Origin: Alcanivorax sp. S71-1-4
GTDB lineage: Bacteria > Pseudomonadota > Gammaproteobacteria > Pseudomonadales > Alcanivoracaceae
DNA: 64,000 bases
Direction: 5' to 3'
Assembly: GCF_009846755.1 (NCBI RefSeq)
Contig: NZ_AQOR01000004.1
Coordinates: 1 to 64,000, forward strand
A model generated the notes under the pieces. That model had not been told where the DNA came from. It saw only the letters and a list, made by a program, of their open reading frames with translations, and ran no database searches. Positions 29,296 through 40,327 of the stretch are shown here, piece by piece. How positions within the stretch are numbered: position 1 is the stretch's first letter; each line of letters starts with the position of its first letter. The translations under genes and the position numbers were made by a program.

Positions 29296-31614
29296 GTGAG
29301 CAATTCCAAGGTTCAGACAGAAACGCCCGGCTGGGCACGCCATCTGCGGCGCGGGCTGCTGGAAGGCATGATCATCAGCCTGCTGGCGCTGTCACTGTAT
29401 CTGCTGCTGGCCCTGGTGACCTACAACCCGGCTGATCCGGGCTGGTCCTATGTGTCGGATGCGCGGCAGGTCAGTAATGCCGGCGGCCGCTTCGGGGCCT
29501 TCGCGGCTGATCTGCTGTTTTTCCTGTTTGGCTATCTGGCGTTCCTGTTCCCGGTGCTGGTGGCCTTCTGGGGTATCCGCGTGCTGCGGGAACGCCATGC
29601 CGGGCTGGCCGGTAACTGGCCGATGTTCAGCCTGCGTCTGGTGGGTTTCATCCTGACCATGATGGCGGGCACCGGGCTGGCGTACATGCATTTCGCCGGC
29701 AATGGCAGCACGCTGCCGGAGGACACCGGCGGCATTCTCGGCCAGGTGGTCGGCACCGGCTCGCTGCACGCGTTCAACTACACCGGCGGCAACCTGGTGC
29801 TGATCACCTTGTTCCTGATCGGCATGACCATCTTTACCGACCTGTCCTGGATACGCCTGGCCGAGCGCCTGGGCGCCGGTGTGATGGCGCTGATGCAGAA
29901 AGTGCCAAAGTGGTTCGCGGCAGTGCGTGAGCGTCGTGATGACCAGCGCCACGCGAAAGCAGTGGTGGCGCAACGCCGCGAAGTGGTGGAAGTGGCCAAG
30001 CAGAAAGCCGCGACCCGGGTGCCGCCCAAGATTGCGGCGCCGGTCAAGAAAGTCGAGACCAGCGCCCGCGCCGAGAAGGAAAAGCAGCAGCCACTGTTCA
30101 CCACCCAGGTGAGCGGCACGCTGCCGGCGATCGGCCTGCTGGACATGGTGGATGAGAACGGCCGTGGCGGTTTTTCCGACGAGGCACTGGATGCCATGTC
30201 GCGGCTGCTGGAAATCAAGCTGCGTGACTTCAACATCGAAGCCGAGGTGGTGGCGGTCCAGCCGGGCCCGGTGATCACCCGCTTTGAAATCCAGCCTGCG
30301 GCGGGCATCAAGGTCAGCCGCATTACCAACCTGGCGAAGGATCTGGCACGGTCGCTGGCGGTGATTTCCGTGCGCGTGGTGGAAGTGATTCCGGGCAAGA
30401 CCACGGTCGGCATCGAGATCCCGAATGAAGAACGGGAAATGATCCGCTTTACCGAGGCGGTGGCCAGCAAGGCGTTTGACGACTCGCCGTCACCCTTGAC
30501 GCTGGCCCTGGGCAAGGACATCAGTGGCCGTCCGGTGGTGGCGGACCTGGCACGGATGCCGCACCTGCTGGTGGCAGGTACAACCGGGTCCGGTAAATCG
30601 GTGGGGCTGAACGCCATGTTGCTGTCGATCCTGTTCAAGTCCGCGCCGGATGACGTGCGGCTGATCATGATCGACCCGAAAATGCTGGAACTGGCGGTAT
30701 ACGACGGCATCCCGCATCTGCTGACACCGGTGGTGACAGATATGAAAGAAGCCGCCAGCGCGCTGCGCTGGGGCGTGGCCGAAATGGAGCGCCGCTATCG
30801 CCTGATGGCGTCCCTGGGCGTGCGTAACCTGGCCGGTTTCAATCGCAAGGTGCTGGACGCGGAGAAGCAGGGCAAGCCGCTCAAAGACCCGCTGTGGAAA
30901 CCGAACGACCCGATGGACCTGACGGAAGAGGCACCGCTGCTGGAAAAGCTGCCGTATATCGTCATTGTGGTGGATGAATTTGCCGACATGATGATGATCG
31001 TCGGCAAAAAAGTGGAAGAGCTGATCGCCCGTATCGCGCAGAAGGCCCGAGCCGCCGGCATCCACCTGATCCTGGCCACGCAGCGCCCCTCGGTGGACGT
31101 GATCACAGGCCTGATCAAGGCCAACGTGCCGTCCCGGATGGCCTTCCAGGTATCCTCGAAAATCGATTCCCGCACCGTCCTCGACCAGGGCGGCGCCGAG
31201 CAGTTGCTCGGCCATGGCGACATGCTTTATCTCCCGGTGGGCGTGAGCGTGCCGGAACGTGTGCACGGCGCGTTTGTCTCAGATGAGGAAGTGCACCGTG
31301 TCTGCGATGACTGGCGCAAGCGCGGTGAGCCGAACTACCTGCCGGAGATTCTTGAAGGCGGCGAGGGCGGTGGTGCGTTCGGTGGCATGGACGGCGGCGG
31401 TGACGACGACGCCGAACAGGATCCGCTTTACGACGAGGCCGTGGCCCATGTGATCGAAAGCCGGCGTGCGTCCATTTCTGCCGTGCAGCGCAAGCTGAAG
31501 ATTGGCTACAACCGCGCCGCCCGCCTGGTGGAAGCGATGGAAATGGCCGGTGTGGTCAGCGCGGCGGGGCATAACGGCCAGCGAGAAGTGATCGTACCCG
31601 GCGGGTCAGACTGA
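29296..31614 (+). CDS. ftsK: DNA translocase FtsK
   Basis: This 772-residue septal DNA pump coordinates chromosome dimer resolution with division. It has an N-terminal membrane domain with four hydrophobic segments (residues about 25-175), a basic linker, then the hexameric motor with Walker A GTTGSGKS (near residue 430) and Walker [14 protein letters not shown]. The C-terminal winged-helix gamma domain ([35 protein letters not shown]) binds KOPS sites. The GTG at 29296 follows AGGATGAG; an upstream in-frame TTG at 29248 lacks a ribosome site. The linker is far shorter than in E. coli, as in Pseudomonas. Confidence 0.95.
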   Translation: MSNSKVQTETPGWARHLRRGLLEGMIISLLALSLYLLLALVTYNPADPGWSYVSDARQVSNAGGRFGAFAADLLFFLFGYLAFLFPVLVAFWGIRVLRERHAGLAGNWPMFSLRLVGFILTMMAGTGLAYMHFAGNGSTLPEDTGGILGQVVGTGSLHAFNYTGGNLVLITLFLIGMTIFTDLSWIRLAERLGAGVMALMQKVPKWFAAVRERRDDQRHAKAVVAQRREVVEVAKQKAATRVPPKIAAPVKKVETSARAEKEKQQPLFTTQVSGTLPAIGLLDMVDENGRGGFSDEALDAMSRLLEIKLRDFNIEAEVVAVQPGPVITRFEIQPAAGIKVSRITNLAKDLARSLAVISVRVVEVIPGKTTVGIEIPNEEREMIRFTEAVASKAFDDSPSPLTLALGKDISGRPVVADLARMPHLLVAGTTGSGKSVGLNAMLLSILFKSAPDDVRLIMIDPKMLELAVYDGIPHLLTPVVTDMKEAASALRWGVAEMERRYRLMASLGVRNLAGFNRKVLDAEKQGKPLKDPLWKPNDPMDLTEEAPLLEKLPYIVIVVDEFADMMMIVGKKVEELIARIAQKARAAGIHLILATQRPSVDVITGLIKANVPSRMAFQVSSKIDSRTVLDQGGAEQLLGHGDMLYLPVGVSVPERVHGAFVSDEEVHRVCDDWRKRGEPNYLPEILEGGEGGGAFGGMDGGGDDDAEQDPLYDEAVAHVIESRRASISAVQRKLKIGYNRAARLVEAMEMAGVVSAAGHNGQREVIVPGGSD

Positions 31615-31644
31615 GGCCGCCGGATTCTGCAAGCAGGAGCTGCA

Positions 31645-32259
31645 ATGAAGAAATGGTATCTGTTAGTGGTGCTGGCGCTGTCGCCGGCCGCCTGGGCCGG
31701 CGCGACGGAAGAGCTGGTGGCGCGGCTGGCCGGCGTCCGTTCCATGAGTTGTGACTTCGAGCAGCTGGTGCTGGACCGCGGTGGCTCCCGGCTGCAGGAA
31801 GCGAAAGGGGAAATGCACGTGTCGCGCCCGCGCCAGTTTCGCTGGCATGCGGATTCCCCCTATGAACAGCTGGTGGTGTCCAATGGTGACGTGGTCTGGA
31901 TTTACGACATCGATCTGGATCAGGTGATCGAGCGGGCGCTGGGTGACCAGGTGGGCAACACACCCGCGCTGCTGTTCAGCGGCAACCCGGAAGAAGTGGC
32001 GAATGAGTTCACCATCGAGGAAGCCGATCGCCACCGTGGCCGGGTGACCTATCGTCTGTATCCGAAAGGCGAAGAACCGTTGTTCAACCTGCTGGAAGTC
32101 ACCTTCGAGGGCGACACGCCACGCGGCATGCGTCTGGAGGACGCCCTGGGACAGCAAACCACCATCGACTTCAGCAACGTGCGCATGAACACAGCGCTGG
32201 ACAGCAGCCTGTTCGAGTTCGAGCCGCCGGAAGGGGCCGATGTTGTCAGCGAACTATGA
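31645..32259 (+). CDS. lolA: Outer-membrane lipoprotein carrier protein LolA
   Basis: This 204-residue periplasmic chaperone takes lipoproteins from LolCDE to LolB. A signal peptide ends in AWA (cleavage near residue 18). The mature part shows [48 protein letters not shown] and a TPALLFSG segment, typical of LolA. It follows ftsK by 30 nt and overlaps rarA by 4 nt. Confidence 0.95.
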   Translation: MKKWYLLVVLALSPAAWAGATEELVARLAGVRSMSCDFEQLVLDRGGSRLQEAKGEMHVSRPRQFRWHADSPYEQLVVSNGDVVWIYDIDLDQVIERALGDQVGNTPALLFSGNPEEVANEFTIEEADRHRGRVTYRLYPKGEEPLFNLLEVTFEGDTPRGMRLEDALGQQTTIDFSNVRMNTALDSSLFEFEPPEGADVVSEL

Positions 32260-33581
32260 CTGACCTGTTCAGCGGTCCGGGGCAGGACAGCCGCCATCAA
32301 CCGCTTGCGGCCCGCCTGCGGCCGGCCACGCTGGACGACTATGTGGGCCAGCAGCACCTGGTGGGCCCCGGCAAGCCGCTGCGCCGGGCGCTGGACCAGG
32401 GCCAGCTGCATTCGATGATCCTCTGGGGCCCGCCCGGCACCGGCAAGACCACGCTGGCGCTGATCCTGGCGCACCACGTTCAGGCTACCTTTGTCACCAT
32501 GTCCGCCGTGCTGGCCGGGGTAAAGGATATCCGCGCCGAGGTAGAACGTGCCCGCGAACGGCTGGCAATGGGGCGGCGCACCGTGCTGTTCGTGGATGAG
32601 GTGCACCGCTTCAACAAGTCCCAGCAGGACGCGTTTCTGCCCCATGTGGAGGACGGCACGCTCATATTCATCGGTGCCACCACTGAAAACCCCTCGTTTG
32701 AACTGAACAATGCGTTGCTGTCGCGGGCACGGGTCTATCGTCTGCAATCGTTGCAACGTGCTGATCTGGCGCAGTTGCTGGACCGGGCCCTGGCCACCGA
32801 CCCTCTCGACGGGCTGCGGATGGGCGAGGGCGCCCGCACATTGCTGCTGGACCAGGTCGATGGCGACGCCCGCCGCCTGCTGAATTTGCTGGAAATCGCG
32901 GCCGATCTGGCACGCGGTGAAGACAGTGAGATCACGGAGCCGCTGCTCAGGGAGTTGTTCCGTGACAGCCTGCGCCGTTTCGACAAGGGCGGCGATATCT
33001 TCTACGACCAGATCAGCGCGCTGCACAAATCCGTGCGGGGTTCCGACCCGGACGCGGCGCTGTACTGGTTTGCCCGCATGCTCGACGGCGGCGCCGATCC
33101 GCTGTACATCGCCCGGCGCGTGGTGCGCATGGCCAGTGAGGATATCGGCAATGCCGACCCGCGTGCGCTGCGGCTGGCGCTGGACGCCTGGGAGGTCCAG
33201 GAGCGGCTCGGTTCGCCGGAAGGTGAGCTGGCCATCGCCCAGGCGCTGGTTTACCTGGCGGTGGCCGCCAAAAGCAACGCCGTCTACACCGCCTACAATC
33301 AGGCGCGCCGCTTCGTCGCCGAACATCCCACCGACGAAGTGCCGCTGCACCTGCGCAACGCCCCGACCAAGCTGATGAAAGCGGAGGGCTATGGCGACGA
33401 CTACCGCTATGCCCACGATTTTCCCGATGCCTATGTCCCAGGCGAAAGCTACTTCCCGACCTCCATTCCGCGCCCGGCGTTCTACCAGCCGGTGGCGCGT
33501 GGCCTGGAAATCCGCATGGCCGAAAAACTGGCCAGCCTGCGCGAGAAGGACCGCCAGAGCGACTGGCAGCGCGAGGACTGA
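32256..33581 (+). CDS. rarA: Replication-associated recombination protein RarA
   Basis: This 441-residue AAA+ ATPase of the clamp-loader family (RarA/MgsA, Mgs1/WRNIP1) acts at stalled replication forks. The N-terminal [22 protein letters not shown], Walker [10 protein letters not shown], Walker [21 protein letters not shown] and the sensor region [12 protein letters not shown] are clear. The start overlaps the lolA stop (ATGA). The gene order ftsK-lolA-rarA-serS is the same as in E. coli. Confidence 0.96.
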   Translation: MTDLFSGPGQDSRHQPLAARLRPATLDDYVGQQHLVGPGKPLRRALDQGQLHSMILWGPPGTGKTTLALILAHHVQATFVTMSAVLAGVKDIRAEVERARERLAMGRRTVLFVDEVHRFNKSQQDAFLPHVEDGTLIFIGATTENPSFELNNALLSRARVYRLQSLQRADLAQLLDRALATDPLDGLRMGEGARTLLLDQVDGDARRLLNLLEIAADLARGEDSEITEPLLRELFRDSLRRFDKGGDIFYDQISALHKSVRGSDPDAALYWFARMLDGGADPLYIARRVVRMASEDIGNADPRALRLALDAWEVQERLGSPEGELAIAQALVYLAVAAKSNAVYTAYNQARRFVAEHPTDEVPLHLRNAPTKLMKAEGYGDDYRYAHDFPDAYVPGESYFPTSIPRPAFYQPVARGLEIRMAEKLASLREKDRQSDWQRED

Positions 33582-33622
33582 GTGCCAGCACTCGCATCCC
33601 GGCGCCGAGTTCCCGATAATGA

Positions 33623-34951
<1,329 letters not shown>

Positions 34952-34953
34952 CT

Positions 34954-36339
34954 ATGCAGTATCTGCCGGTTTCCTGGCGGGTCGACGGACAGTGGGTGCT
35001 GCTGGTGGGCGGCGGTGAGATAGCGCTGCGCAAGGCGCGCCTGCTGACCCGCGCCGGCGCACGGTTGCGCGTCGTCGCGCCGGAGATCGAGCCGGCTTTG
35101 CTGGCGCTGGCGGAACAGACTGGCGGCCGGCATCTGGATGCAGTGTTCGATGCCGCGCAACTCGATGGTGTACAGCTGGCGCTGGCCGCCACCGACGATG
35201 ATACGGTTAATCTTGCCGTTTCCGAGGCGGCCAGGGCGCGCGGTATTCCGGTCAACGTGGTCGACAATCCTTCGCTCTGTACCTTCATTTTCCCGGCTAT
35301 CGTCGACCGTGATCCGCTGCTGGTCAGTATCAGTTCCGGTGGTGCCTCGCCGGTGCTGGCGCGCTGGCTGCGCAGCCGCATCGAATCCTGGCTGCCGGCC
35401 CGCTGGGGTGAACTGGCCAGCCTGATGGGCAGCCGTCGCAAGGCGCTGGCAGAAAAACTGCCGGCGGTGTCCGCACGCAGGCTGTTCTGGGAAAAAGTGC
35501 TGGATGGCCCGGTAGTGGAACAAAGCCTTGCCGGGCGGGCGCAAGAGGCCGGAGCGCTGCTGGACAAGGCCATTGAGCAGGCTGACGCCGCCACACTGTC
35601 CGAGGGCGAGGTCTATCTGGTGGGCGCCGGCCCCGGTGACCCGGACCTGCTGACATTCAGGGCGCTGCGCCTGCTGCAGAAAGCCGACGTGGTGCTCTAC
35701 GACCGGCTGGTGTCGCCGGGCGTGCTGGAATTGGCGCGCCGAGATGCCGAGCTGGTGTACGTGGGCAAAAAGCGTTCCGAGCATGTGATTCCCCAGAACG
35801 AGATCAACGAACTGCTGGTGGATTACGCCCGCCAGGGCAAGAAAGTCTGCCGGTTGAAAGGCGGTGACCCGTTCATCTTTGGTCGTGGTGGCGAGGAAAT
35901 CGAACGGGTGGTCGCCGAGGGCATCCGCTTTCAGGTGGTGCCCGGCATTACGGCTGCTTCCGGATGTGCCGCGTACGCCGGTATTCCGCTGACTCATCGG
36001 GACCACGCCCAGTCGGTGCGTTTCGTCACCGGGCACCGCAAGGAAAACGGTGAGCTGAACCTGCCGTGGGCAGCACTGACCACGCCGAACGAAACCCTGG
36101 TGTTCTACATGGGGCTGGTAAGCCTGCCGGATATCAGCCGGGGCCTGATTGCCGCCGGCAAATCACCGCAGACGCCGGCAGCACTGGTATCCCAGGGCAC
36201 CGCGGCAGATCAGCAGGTGGTGACGGGCACGCTGGAAAACCTGCCCGCGCTTGCGGCGCAGGCGCAACTGCCAGCGCCGACCTTGTTGATCATCGGTGAT
36301 GTGGTCGCGCTGCATGCGCAACTGAACTGGTTTGGCTGA
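34954..36339 (+). CDS. cysG: Siroheme synthase CysG (trifunctional)
   Basis: This 461-residue fused enzyme makes siroheme from uroporphyrinogen III. The N-terminal precorrin-2 dehydrogenase/ferrochelatase part has [16 protein letters not shown] and [19 protein letters not shown]. The C-terminal uroporphyrinogen methyltransferase (from about 215) has [46 protein letters not shown] and [20 protein letters not shown]. The ATG at 34954 follows GGAGG and lies 2 nt after serS. It supports sulfite or nitrite reduction. Confidence 0.96.
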   Translation: MQYLPVSWRVDGQWVLLVGGGEIALRKARLLTRAGARLRVVAPEIEPALLALAEQTGGRHLDAVFDAAQLDGVQLALAATDDDTVNLAVSEAARARGIPVNVVDNPSLCTFIFPAIVDRDPLLVSISSGGASPVLARWLRSRIESWLPARWGELASLMGSRRKALAEKLPAVSARRLFWEKVLDGPVVEQSLAGRAQEAGALLDKAIEQADAATLSEGEVYLVGAGPGDPDLLTFRALRLLQKADVVLYDRLVSPGVLELARRDAELVYVGKKRSEHVIPQNEINELLVDYARQGKKVCRLKGGDPFIFGRGGEEIERVVAEGIRFQVVPGITAASGCAAYAGIPLTHRDHAQSVRFVTGHRKENGELNLPWAALTTPNETLVFYMGLVSLPDISRGLIAAGKSPQTPAALVSQGTAADQQVVTGTLENLPALAAQAQLPAPTLLIIGDVVALHAQLNWFG

Positions 36340-36345
36340 CCGGCG

Positions 36346-36621
36346 TTACGGCCACCAACTCAGGCAGCGTGGATGGGATTCGGTCAGCGCAATCAGTGCG
36401 GCCCAGTCGATGGCAACCATGCCCTCTGCCAGATGTGCGTGCTCATCCTGCAGCACGTAACACCGGGCACCGGCGAATGTGGCGCAGGCGGCGGCATCAC
36501 TGGCGATGAACACGCCAGCTTCGAGCAGCACCACTTCATCTTGCTCCCCCAGGCACGCGGACACCTGCGCAAGCAAGTCTGTACGCGAGGGTGGGAAGGC
36601 CACCAGATGCAACGTGGTCAT
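36346..36621 (-). CDS. tusB: Sulfur relay protein TusB
   Basis: This 91-residue small DsrH-like subunit of the TusBCD complex relays sulfur from TusA to TusE and MnmA. LHLVAFPPSRTDLLAQVSACLGEQDEVVLLEAGVF and CYVLQDEHAH fit TusB; the C-terminus ends in SWWP. The ATG at 36621 is 2 nt after tusC. It converges on cysG (6 nt apart). Confidence 0.88.
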   Translation of the reverse strand: MTTLHLVAFPPSRTDLLAQVSACLGEQDEVVLLEAGVFIASDAAACATFAGARCYVLQDEHAHLAEGMVAIDWAALIALTESHPRCLSWWP

Positions 36622-36623
36622 GC

Positions 36624-36956
36624 TCACCACCCCCAGGCGTGGCTGGCCTGCGCCAGCAGCGCAGGCAGGGCATCGTCGTTCACTGCCGTGACGGGCACGG
36701 ACGGTGCCCACTCCGTTTCCAGCCCGCTGCGTGGCGCCGCGCAGGTGATGCCATAATCGGACAACGCGTTCAGCAACTCGGTGGTATCACGGCGTCCGGT
36801 CGCCGGCCCGTGGTCGTTCAGATGCTGGACGGCCTCACCCAGAAACAGCAACGTCACCGATTGCCCGAAGGCCGCCAGCGTCAGTGCCATGTCCAGCAGT
36901 TCGGCCAGGCTGTCGTCCTGACCCGGCGGTGTGCGGCAAATCAGCAGGGGAGACAT
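36624..36956 (-). CDS. tusC: Sulfur relay protein TusC
   Basis: This 110-residue DsrF-like subunit of TusBCD has the small-fold segments LLICRTPPGQDDSLAELLDMALTLAAFGQSVTLLFLGEAVQHL. It sits between tusD and tusB with intervals of 1-2 nt, the invariant gene order D-C-B. It carries no essential sulfur-accepting Cys, as expected for the structural subunit. Confidence 0.9.
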   Translation of the reverse strand: MSPLLICRTPPGQDDSLAELLDMALTLAAFGQSVTLLFLGEAVQHLNDHGPATGRRDTTELLNALSDYGITCAAPRSGLETEWAPSVPVTAVNDDALPALLAQASHAWGW

Positions 36957-36957
36957 G

Positions 36958-37347
36958 TCAGCGTCCGAAACTCATGACCCGGTCGCTCACGGCCACCGCT
37001 TCGGCCCACTGGCCCAGACCGGAGAGAACGAATTCGCTGGCCAGATTGTCGCCATCCAGTTCAAGCCGGGCAGCTTCGGTGGCATCCACGATACCGCGCC
37101 GCAAGGCGGCGCCGATGCAAACCACGGCGTCAAGGTGATGATCATGGATAAAGGCACGCCACTGGGCACAGATATCCGTTTCGCCGGCGCTTACGCTGGT
37201 GAACCGGTTGGCGATCAGCACGCCCTGGCGATAGAAGAAAATGCGGAAGAGGGTATGGCCCCGCGCCAGCACCGCCTCGGCGGCGCGTAGCGCGGTGGTG
37301 GCCGCCTGGCTGTCAGGCCCGGCGGTCACCAGCAGGCTGTACTGCAT
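36958..37347 (-). CDS. tusD: Sulfurtransferase TusD
   Basis: This 129-residue DsrE-like subunit of TusBCD has the sulfur-accepting Cys in AVVCIGAALRRGI (residue about 77), with FRIFFYRQGVLIANRF before it. Its start codon overlaps the stop of the upstream yccA gene by one base (TGATG). TusD hands persulfide to TusE, which then supplies MnmA. tusE and tusA are outside the window. Confidence 0.93.
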   Translation of the reverse strand: MQYSLLVTAGPDSQAATTALRAAEAVLARGHTLFRIFFYRQGVLIANRFTSVSAGETDICAQWRAFIHDHHLDAVVCIGAALRRGIVDATEAARLELDGDNLASEFVLSGLGQWAEAVAVSDRVMSFGR

Positions 37348-38033
37348 CAGTCATCGCCACCCAGGGCGGTGAGCAGGTGCAGCAGGCTGAGGAACAGGTT
37401 GTACAGCGAGATAAACAGCGTCACGGTGGCGCGGATGTAGTTGGTCTCGCCGCCGTGGATGATGGCGCTGGTCTGCCAGAGGATCACCAGCGACGACAGC
37501 AGGGCGAACATGCCAGACACCGCCAGCGACAGCGTCGGCAGGTTGAAGAACAGACCGACCAGCCCGCAGAGGAAGGCCACGATCAGGCCCACCATCAGGA
37601 AGCTGCCCATGAAGGAGAAATCCTTGCGGGTCACCAGTGCGATGGCGGACATCACGATGAACACCGTCGCGGTCATGCCGAGCGCCAGGGTCACGGTTTC
37701 CATGCCGCCGGGCAGGCCGGCGTAGGCATTGATGATCGGGCCAGTGGTAAAACCCAGCCAGCCGGTAATGCCGAACACGGTGAGAATGCCCCAGCCGCTG
37801 TTCTGCAGCTTGGCGTTGGCGAACAGCAGTACGAAGTACACGCCGATCACGATAAACGGGTTGATGAAACCGATATTGGACGCCATGGCGAACCAGGCCG
37901 CCGCAGCGGACACTGCCAGCGACATGGCCAGCAGGCCGTAGGTGTTGCGCAGTACGCTGGCAGCCTGCTCGCCACCGACCATCGGGCCGGCAGTCGTGGA
38001 GGTGGGCGCAGCGTAACGGTAATCCTTATCCAT
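37347..38033 (-). CDS. yccA: Bax inhibitor-1 / YccA family membrane protein
   Basis: This 228-residue inner-membrane protein has seven hydrophobic segments covering residues 35-225. The N-terminal tail YRYAAPTSTTAGPMVGGEQAASVLRNTYGLLAMSLAVSA matches the YccA/BI-1 family. E. coli YccA is a substrate and modulator of the FtsH protease. The start at 38033 gives the conserved N-terminus; the frame continues upstream to 38099. It overlaps tusD by 1 nt, so membrane protein and sulfur-relay genes are co-transcribed. Confidence 0.92.
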   Translation of the reverse strand: MDKDYRYAAPTSTTAGPMVGGEQAASVLRNTYGLLAMSLAVSAAAAWFAMASNIGFINPFIVIGVYFVLLFANAKLQNSGWGILTVFGITGWLGFTTGPIINAYAGLPGGMETVTLALGMTATVFIVMSAIALVTRKDFSFMGSFLMVGLIVAFLCGLVGLFFNLPTLSLAVSGMFALLSSLVILWQTSAIIHGGETNYIRATVTLFISLYNLFLSLLHLLTALGGDD

Positions 38034-38276
38034 AGGTCGGGTTCCCCAAATAATGCACATCAGTCCCCGGATAATAGAAGCGGAGGCCACAAAATCCAAG
38101 GCATTCCGGTATCATAGCGTCAGAATGTGACACTGGGTGTCGCCCGGCGGCTGAAACAGGCCCGCCGCGATATCATTGGCAGCGCCGGCGATAGTGACAG
38201 CCTTTTTCCAGTTGACTGCGCTGCCGACCTGTTTATCATGCCAGCTCTCGTTCACGCACCGCAGTGACGCTTTCCC

Positions 38277-38366
38277 GGAGAGGTGGCAGAGCGGTTGAAT
38301 GCAACGGTCTTGAAAACCGTCGAGGATTAACGTCCTCCGTGGGTTCGAATCCCACCCTCTCCGCCA
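38277..38366 (+). tRNA. tRNA-Ser (anticodon UGA)
   Basis: This 90-nt class II tRNA has acceptor stem GGAGAGG/CCTCTCC and encoded CCA (38364-38366). The anticodon stem ACGGT/ACCGT has loop CTTGAAA, giving TGA. A long variable arm (GAGGATTAACGTCCTC) and a T arm GTGGG-TTCGAAT-CCCAC complete the cloverleaf. The prophage integrase begins 209 nt downstream, so the 3' half is the likely phage attachment site. Confidence 0.97.
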
Positions 38367-38413
38367 TCTCAAACCCAGTAACCATGCGGCTTTTAGCCTT
38401 TCGCGCCCTCGCC

Positions 38414-38454
38414 TGGGAACGATTTTGGGAACATTTGGGAACATTCCTGGGAAC
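38414..38454. repeat. Four TGGGAAC direct repeats next to the tRNA attachment site
   Basis: TGGGAAC starts at 38414, 38426, 38436 and 38448, spaced 12, 10 and 12 bp, about one helical turn each, and mostly extended by ATT or ATTTT. They lie between the tRNA (48 nt away) and the integrase gene. Regular, in-phase short repeats at this place fit arm-type binding sites for integrase or an accessory protein. The rest of 38367-38574 contains no gene. Confidence 0.55.
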
Positions 38455-38574
38455 ATTTTGAAAACCCGGCCGCTGTCAACAGGGCCTGGCAGGGAATGGA
38501 AAGAGGGGATTTCTGGCGGGTCTGTCAGACCCCTTCGGGAAGGAATACCCGCAGCGTGCGCGGCGGGTATTTGG

Positions 38575-39741
38575 TCAGGAAAGGCTCAGTTTGGCATTGA
38601 TCATACCGGCCACGTCCGGGGCGTCCTCCCGGATCCATTTCGCATATCTTCGATAGATCATTTCTGTGTTGACGTGGCCCATGTGTTCAACCAGCCACGG
38701 GATCGGCACTATCCCGCTACTAAGCATCTGACTGGCGAACGTGTGCCGGCATTGCCCTGGGCCTCTGTAAGGAACGCCTGCTGCCTTCAGGTGGGGTTTG
38801 AAGAACGAATCGCGCAAATAGTCGTCGCTCACCATCGGCGTGCCTGCGCGCGTATTCATCCACACAAAGCGCACCTTCTGCTTCCTGAGTGTTCGATTGT
38901 CGCGGTCAAGCACCTCGATTGGCGTCGGGCGCAGGCGGCCAGTTATTTCATACTGTTCCCGCAACGCCCGTAAAGCCGGCGCTAGGAGCTTGTGTGTCCT
39001 CTTGGATCGCCGCGTTTTGGTGACCCGGTATTGGTTCATGACCCGGCTGCGTCTGTAGGTGATTTCACCCGTTGTCAGGTCGATATCCTCCCAGGCAAGT
39101 GCAATGGCTTCGCTGACTCGGGGGCCATCCCAGATCATGTACTCGATCATTGCCCGTTCAGACGGGCGGTCTGTGTCCTGGCTCAGGATGGCTTGGATCT
39201 CTGCTCGAGTGAACGGGTCAGGATCCTCTGGATCCGGTAGCGCGATGGTTATGCCCGTCGTTGGGTCGCGGGCATCGGGGTTGCGCCGCCGGAACAGGGC
39301 GATCACCTGCCGGATGATGCTCAATACTTCCCGCAAGGTCTTGTTTTTGAGCGGTAGCGAGTTAAGCCAAATTTCCAGGTCAATCGGGTCTATCATGTCA
39401 GCTTGAATTTTCCCCCAGCGGGGTCTGATGTGAACCTCTGCACGGCTTCGATAACCATGCATTGTGCCTGGTGCGATTTTTTGCTGTTTCAGATCGAGCC
39501 AGGTATCCAGGTAACGGCCGAAGCTGTTCCCCTCGAGCGAGGATGATTCGGGAAAATACTTGGCATAGTTAAATGTACCGTTCCGGATCTCGTGCCGAAT
39601 CATCTGTGCTATGGCATGGGCATGCTCGACCGCTCTCTTGTTCGCCGGGCCTGGGATTGTTTCCCGGCACAAACGGCCGTTATATCTGAAATGCACGCGC
39701 ACAGCGCCGCCGCGCACTTCTACGCCTTTTAAGCCTTTCAT
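38575..39741 (-). CDS. int: Tyrosine-type phage integrase
   Basis: This 388-residue site-specific recombinase has an N-terminal Arm-DNA-binding part (VEVRGGAVRVHFRYNGRLCRETIPG, DUF3596-like), a SAM-like core-binding domain (about 70-165) and a C-terminal catalytic domain. Catalytic residues are visible: Arg in DGPRVSEAIALAWEDI, CRHTFASQM (His-x-x-Arg type box), HMGHVNTEMIYRRYAKW with the terminal His and the nucleophilic Tyr. It probably integrates the phage at the neighbouring tRNA-Ser. It reads towards the tRNA, an orientation in which the gene remains adjacent to attL. Confidence 0.95.
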   Translation of the reverse strand: MKGLKGVEVRGGAVRVHFRYNGRLCRETIPGPANKRAVEHAHAIAQMIRHEIRNGTFNYAKYFPESSSLEGNSFGRYLDTWLDLKQQKIAPGTMHGYRSRAEVHIRPRWGKIQADMIDPIDLEIWLNSLPLKNKTLREVLSIIRQVIALFRRRNPDARDPTTGITIALPDPEDPDPFTRAEIQAILSQDTDRPSERAMIEYMIWDGPRVSEAIALAWEDIDLTTGEITYRRSRVMNQYRVTKTRRSKRTHKLLAPALRALREQYEITGRLRPTPIEVLDRDNRTLRKQKVRFVWMNTRAGTPMVSDDYLRDSFFKPHLKAAGVPYRGPGQCRHTFASQMLSSGIVPIPWLVEHMGHVNTEMIYRRYAKWIREDAPDVAGMINAKLSLS

Positions 39742-39797
39742 GTTGATCCCCTAGAAACGCTGCCGTCTATCCGCAAAAGGCAACGTTATTCTGATTT

Positions 39798-40052
39798 TTA
39801 TTCGTCTAAGGTCTGTGCCTGGATGAAGTGAGTCAGGATGATTTCCTGAATCGTCCGGGCTGTGTGCCGCGCATCGGCAGCGAGGGAGTCGGCCAGTTCG
39901 CTCAACCGTTGGAGATCATCCGGATCGGATGTTCTTTGGTCGCGGAAGGCATCTGCTTTTTCATAGAGGTGCTCGGTGGCAGCTTGAATCCTGATCAGAT
40001 CTTTAGTGGTGACACCGAAACTGGAAAGCGGCTGTTGATAGGTATCTGGCAT
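39798..40052 (-). CDS. Small phage protein of unknown function
   Basis: This 84-residue, mostly helical acidic protein contains LIRIQAATEHLYEKADAFRD and LSELADSLAADARHTARTI. The ATG at 40052 follows GGAGGAAC. The frame is open further upstream to 40346 through the structured element at 40119-40253. No homology is recognised. It is the last gene before int in the leftward operon and might be an excisionase or a regulator, but there is no helix-turn-helix to support this. Confidence 0.7.
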   Translation of the reverse strand: MPDTYQQPLSSFGVTTKDLIRIQAATEHLYEKADAFRDQRTSDPDDLQRLSELADSLAADARHTARTIQEIILTHFIQAQTLDE

Positions 40053-40118
40053 TGGGGGTTCCTCCGTGAAGTCAAGCACCCCGCATTTGCTGTCAATCAA
40101 ATGGAGGCACGCCGAGCA

Positions 40119-40253
40119 GGGTTGACAGACCGGCACGAAGACCCCGGCAGCCCCGAGGGGCTCCCCACTCGACGCGCCAAGGCGTGGCCACGAACGACAG
40201 GCAGTGCCTGCCGCAGTGGCGCATCGAGTCTTCGTGTTCGGGCTGTCAAACCC
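40119..40253 (-). ncRNA. Highly structured element, candidate phage regulatory RNA
   Basis: Complementary segments define a three-way junction. Outer stem: TTGACAG (40122-40128) with CTGTCAA (40243-40249), then CACGAAGAC (40134-40142) with GTCTTCGTG (40228-40236), 9 of 9 paired. Side hairpin: AGCCCC-GA-GGGGCT (40149-40162). Inner stem: CTCGACGCGCC (40168-40178) with GGCGCATCGAG (40218-40228), 10 of 11 paired, the exception becoming G-U on the minus strand. Apical hairpin: GGCAG-TGC-CTGCC. It lies between the methyltransferase and the 84-aa gene, both leftward, so minus-strand transcription is likely. It recalls the C4 antisense RNAs of P1-like phages in size and setting, but family membership is unverified. 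Confidence 0.55.
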
Positions 40254-40327
40254 GGCGCCGGAAGTTCCGGCGCGTGCACAGAGTAACGGGCGTCCCGTGG
40301 TGGGGGCAATCTGGTGGCAATTTGTCA

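Noticed and set aside
37377-38117. A 246-codon plus-strand frame opposite yccA
   Set aside because: Its Gln/His/Gly-rich translation is an antisense shadow; the minus strand encodes a clear seven-segment membrane protein.
38414-38454. CRISPR or iteron origin made of TGGGAAC
   Set aside because: The motif is 7 bp with 3-5 nt gaps, next to an integrase and tRNA and not to a replication protein; an integration role fits better.
38425-38973. A 182-codon plus-strand frame opposite the integrase
   Set aside because: It is antisense to the catalytic domain of the integrase and starts within the repeat array.
40119-40253. Retron msr-msd RNA
   Set aside because: The paired ends look retron-like, but no reverse transcriptase is encoded nearby.
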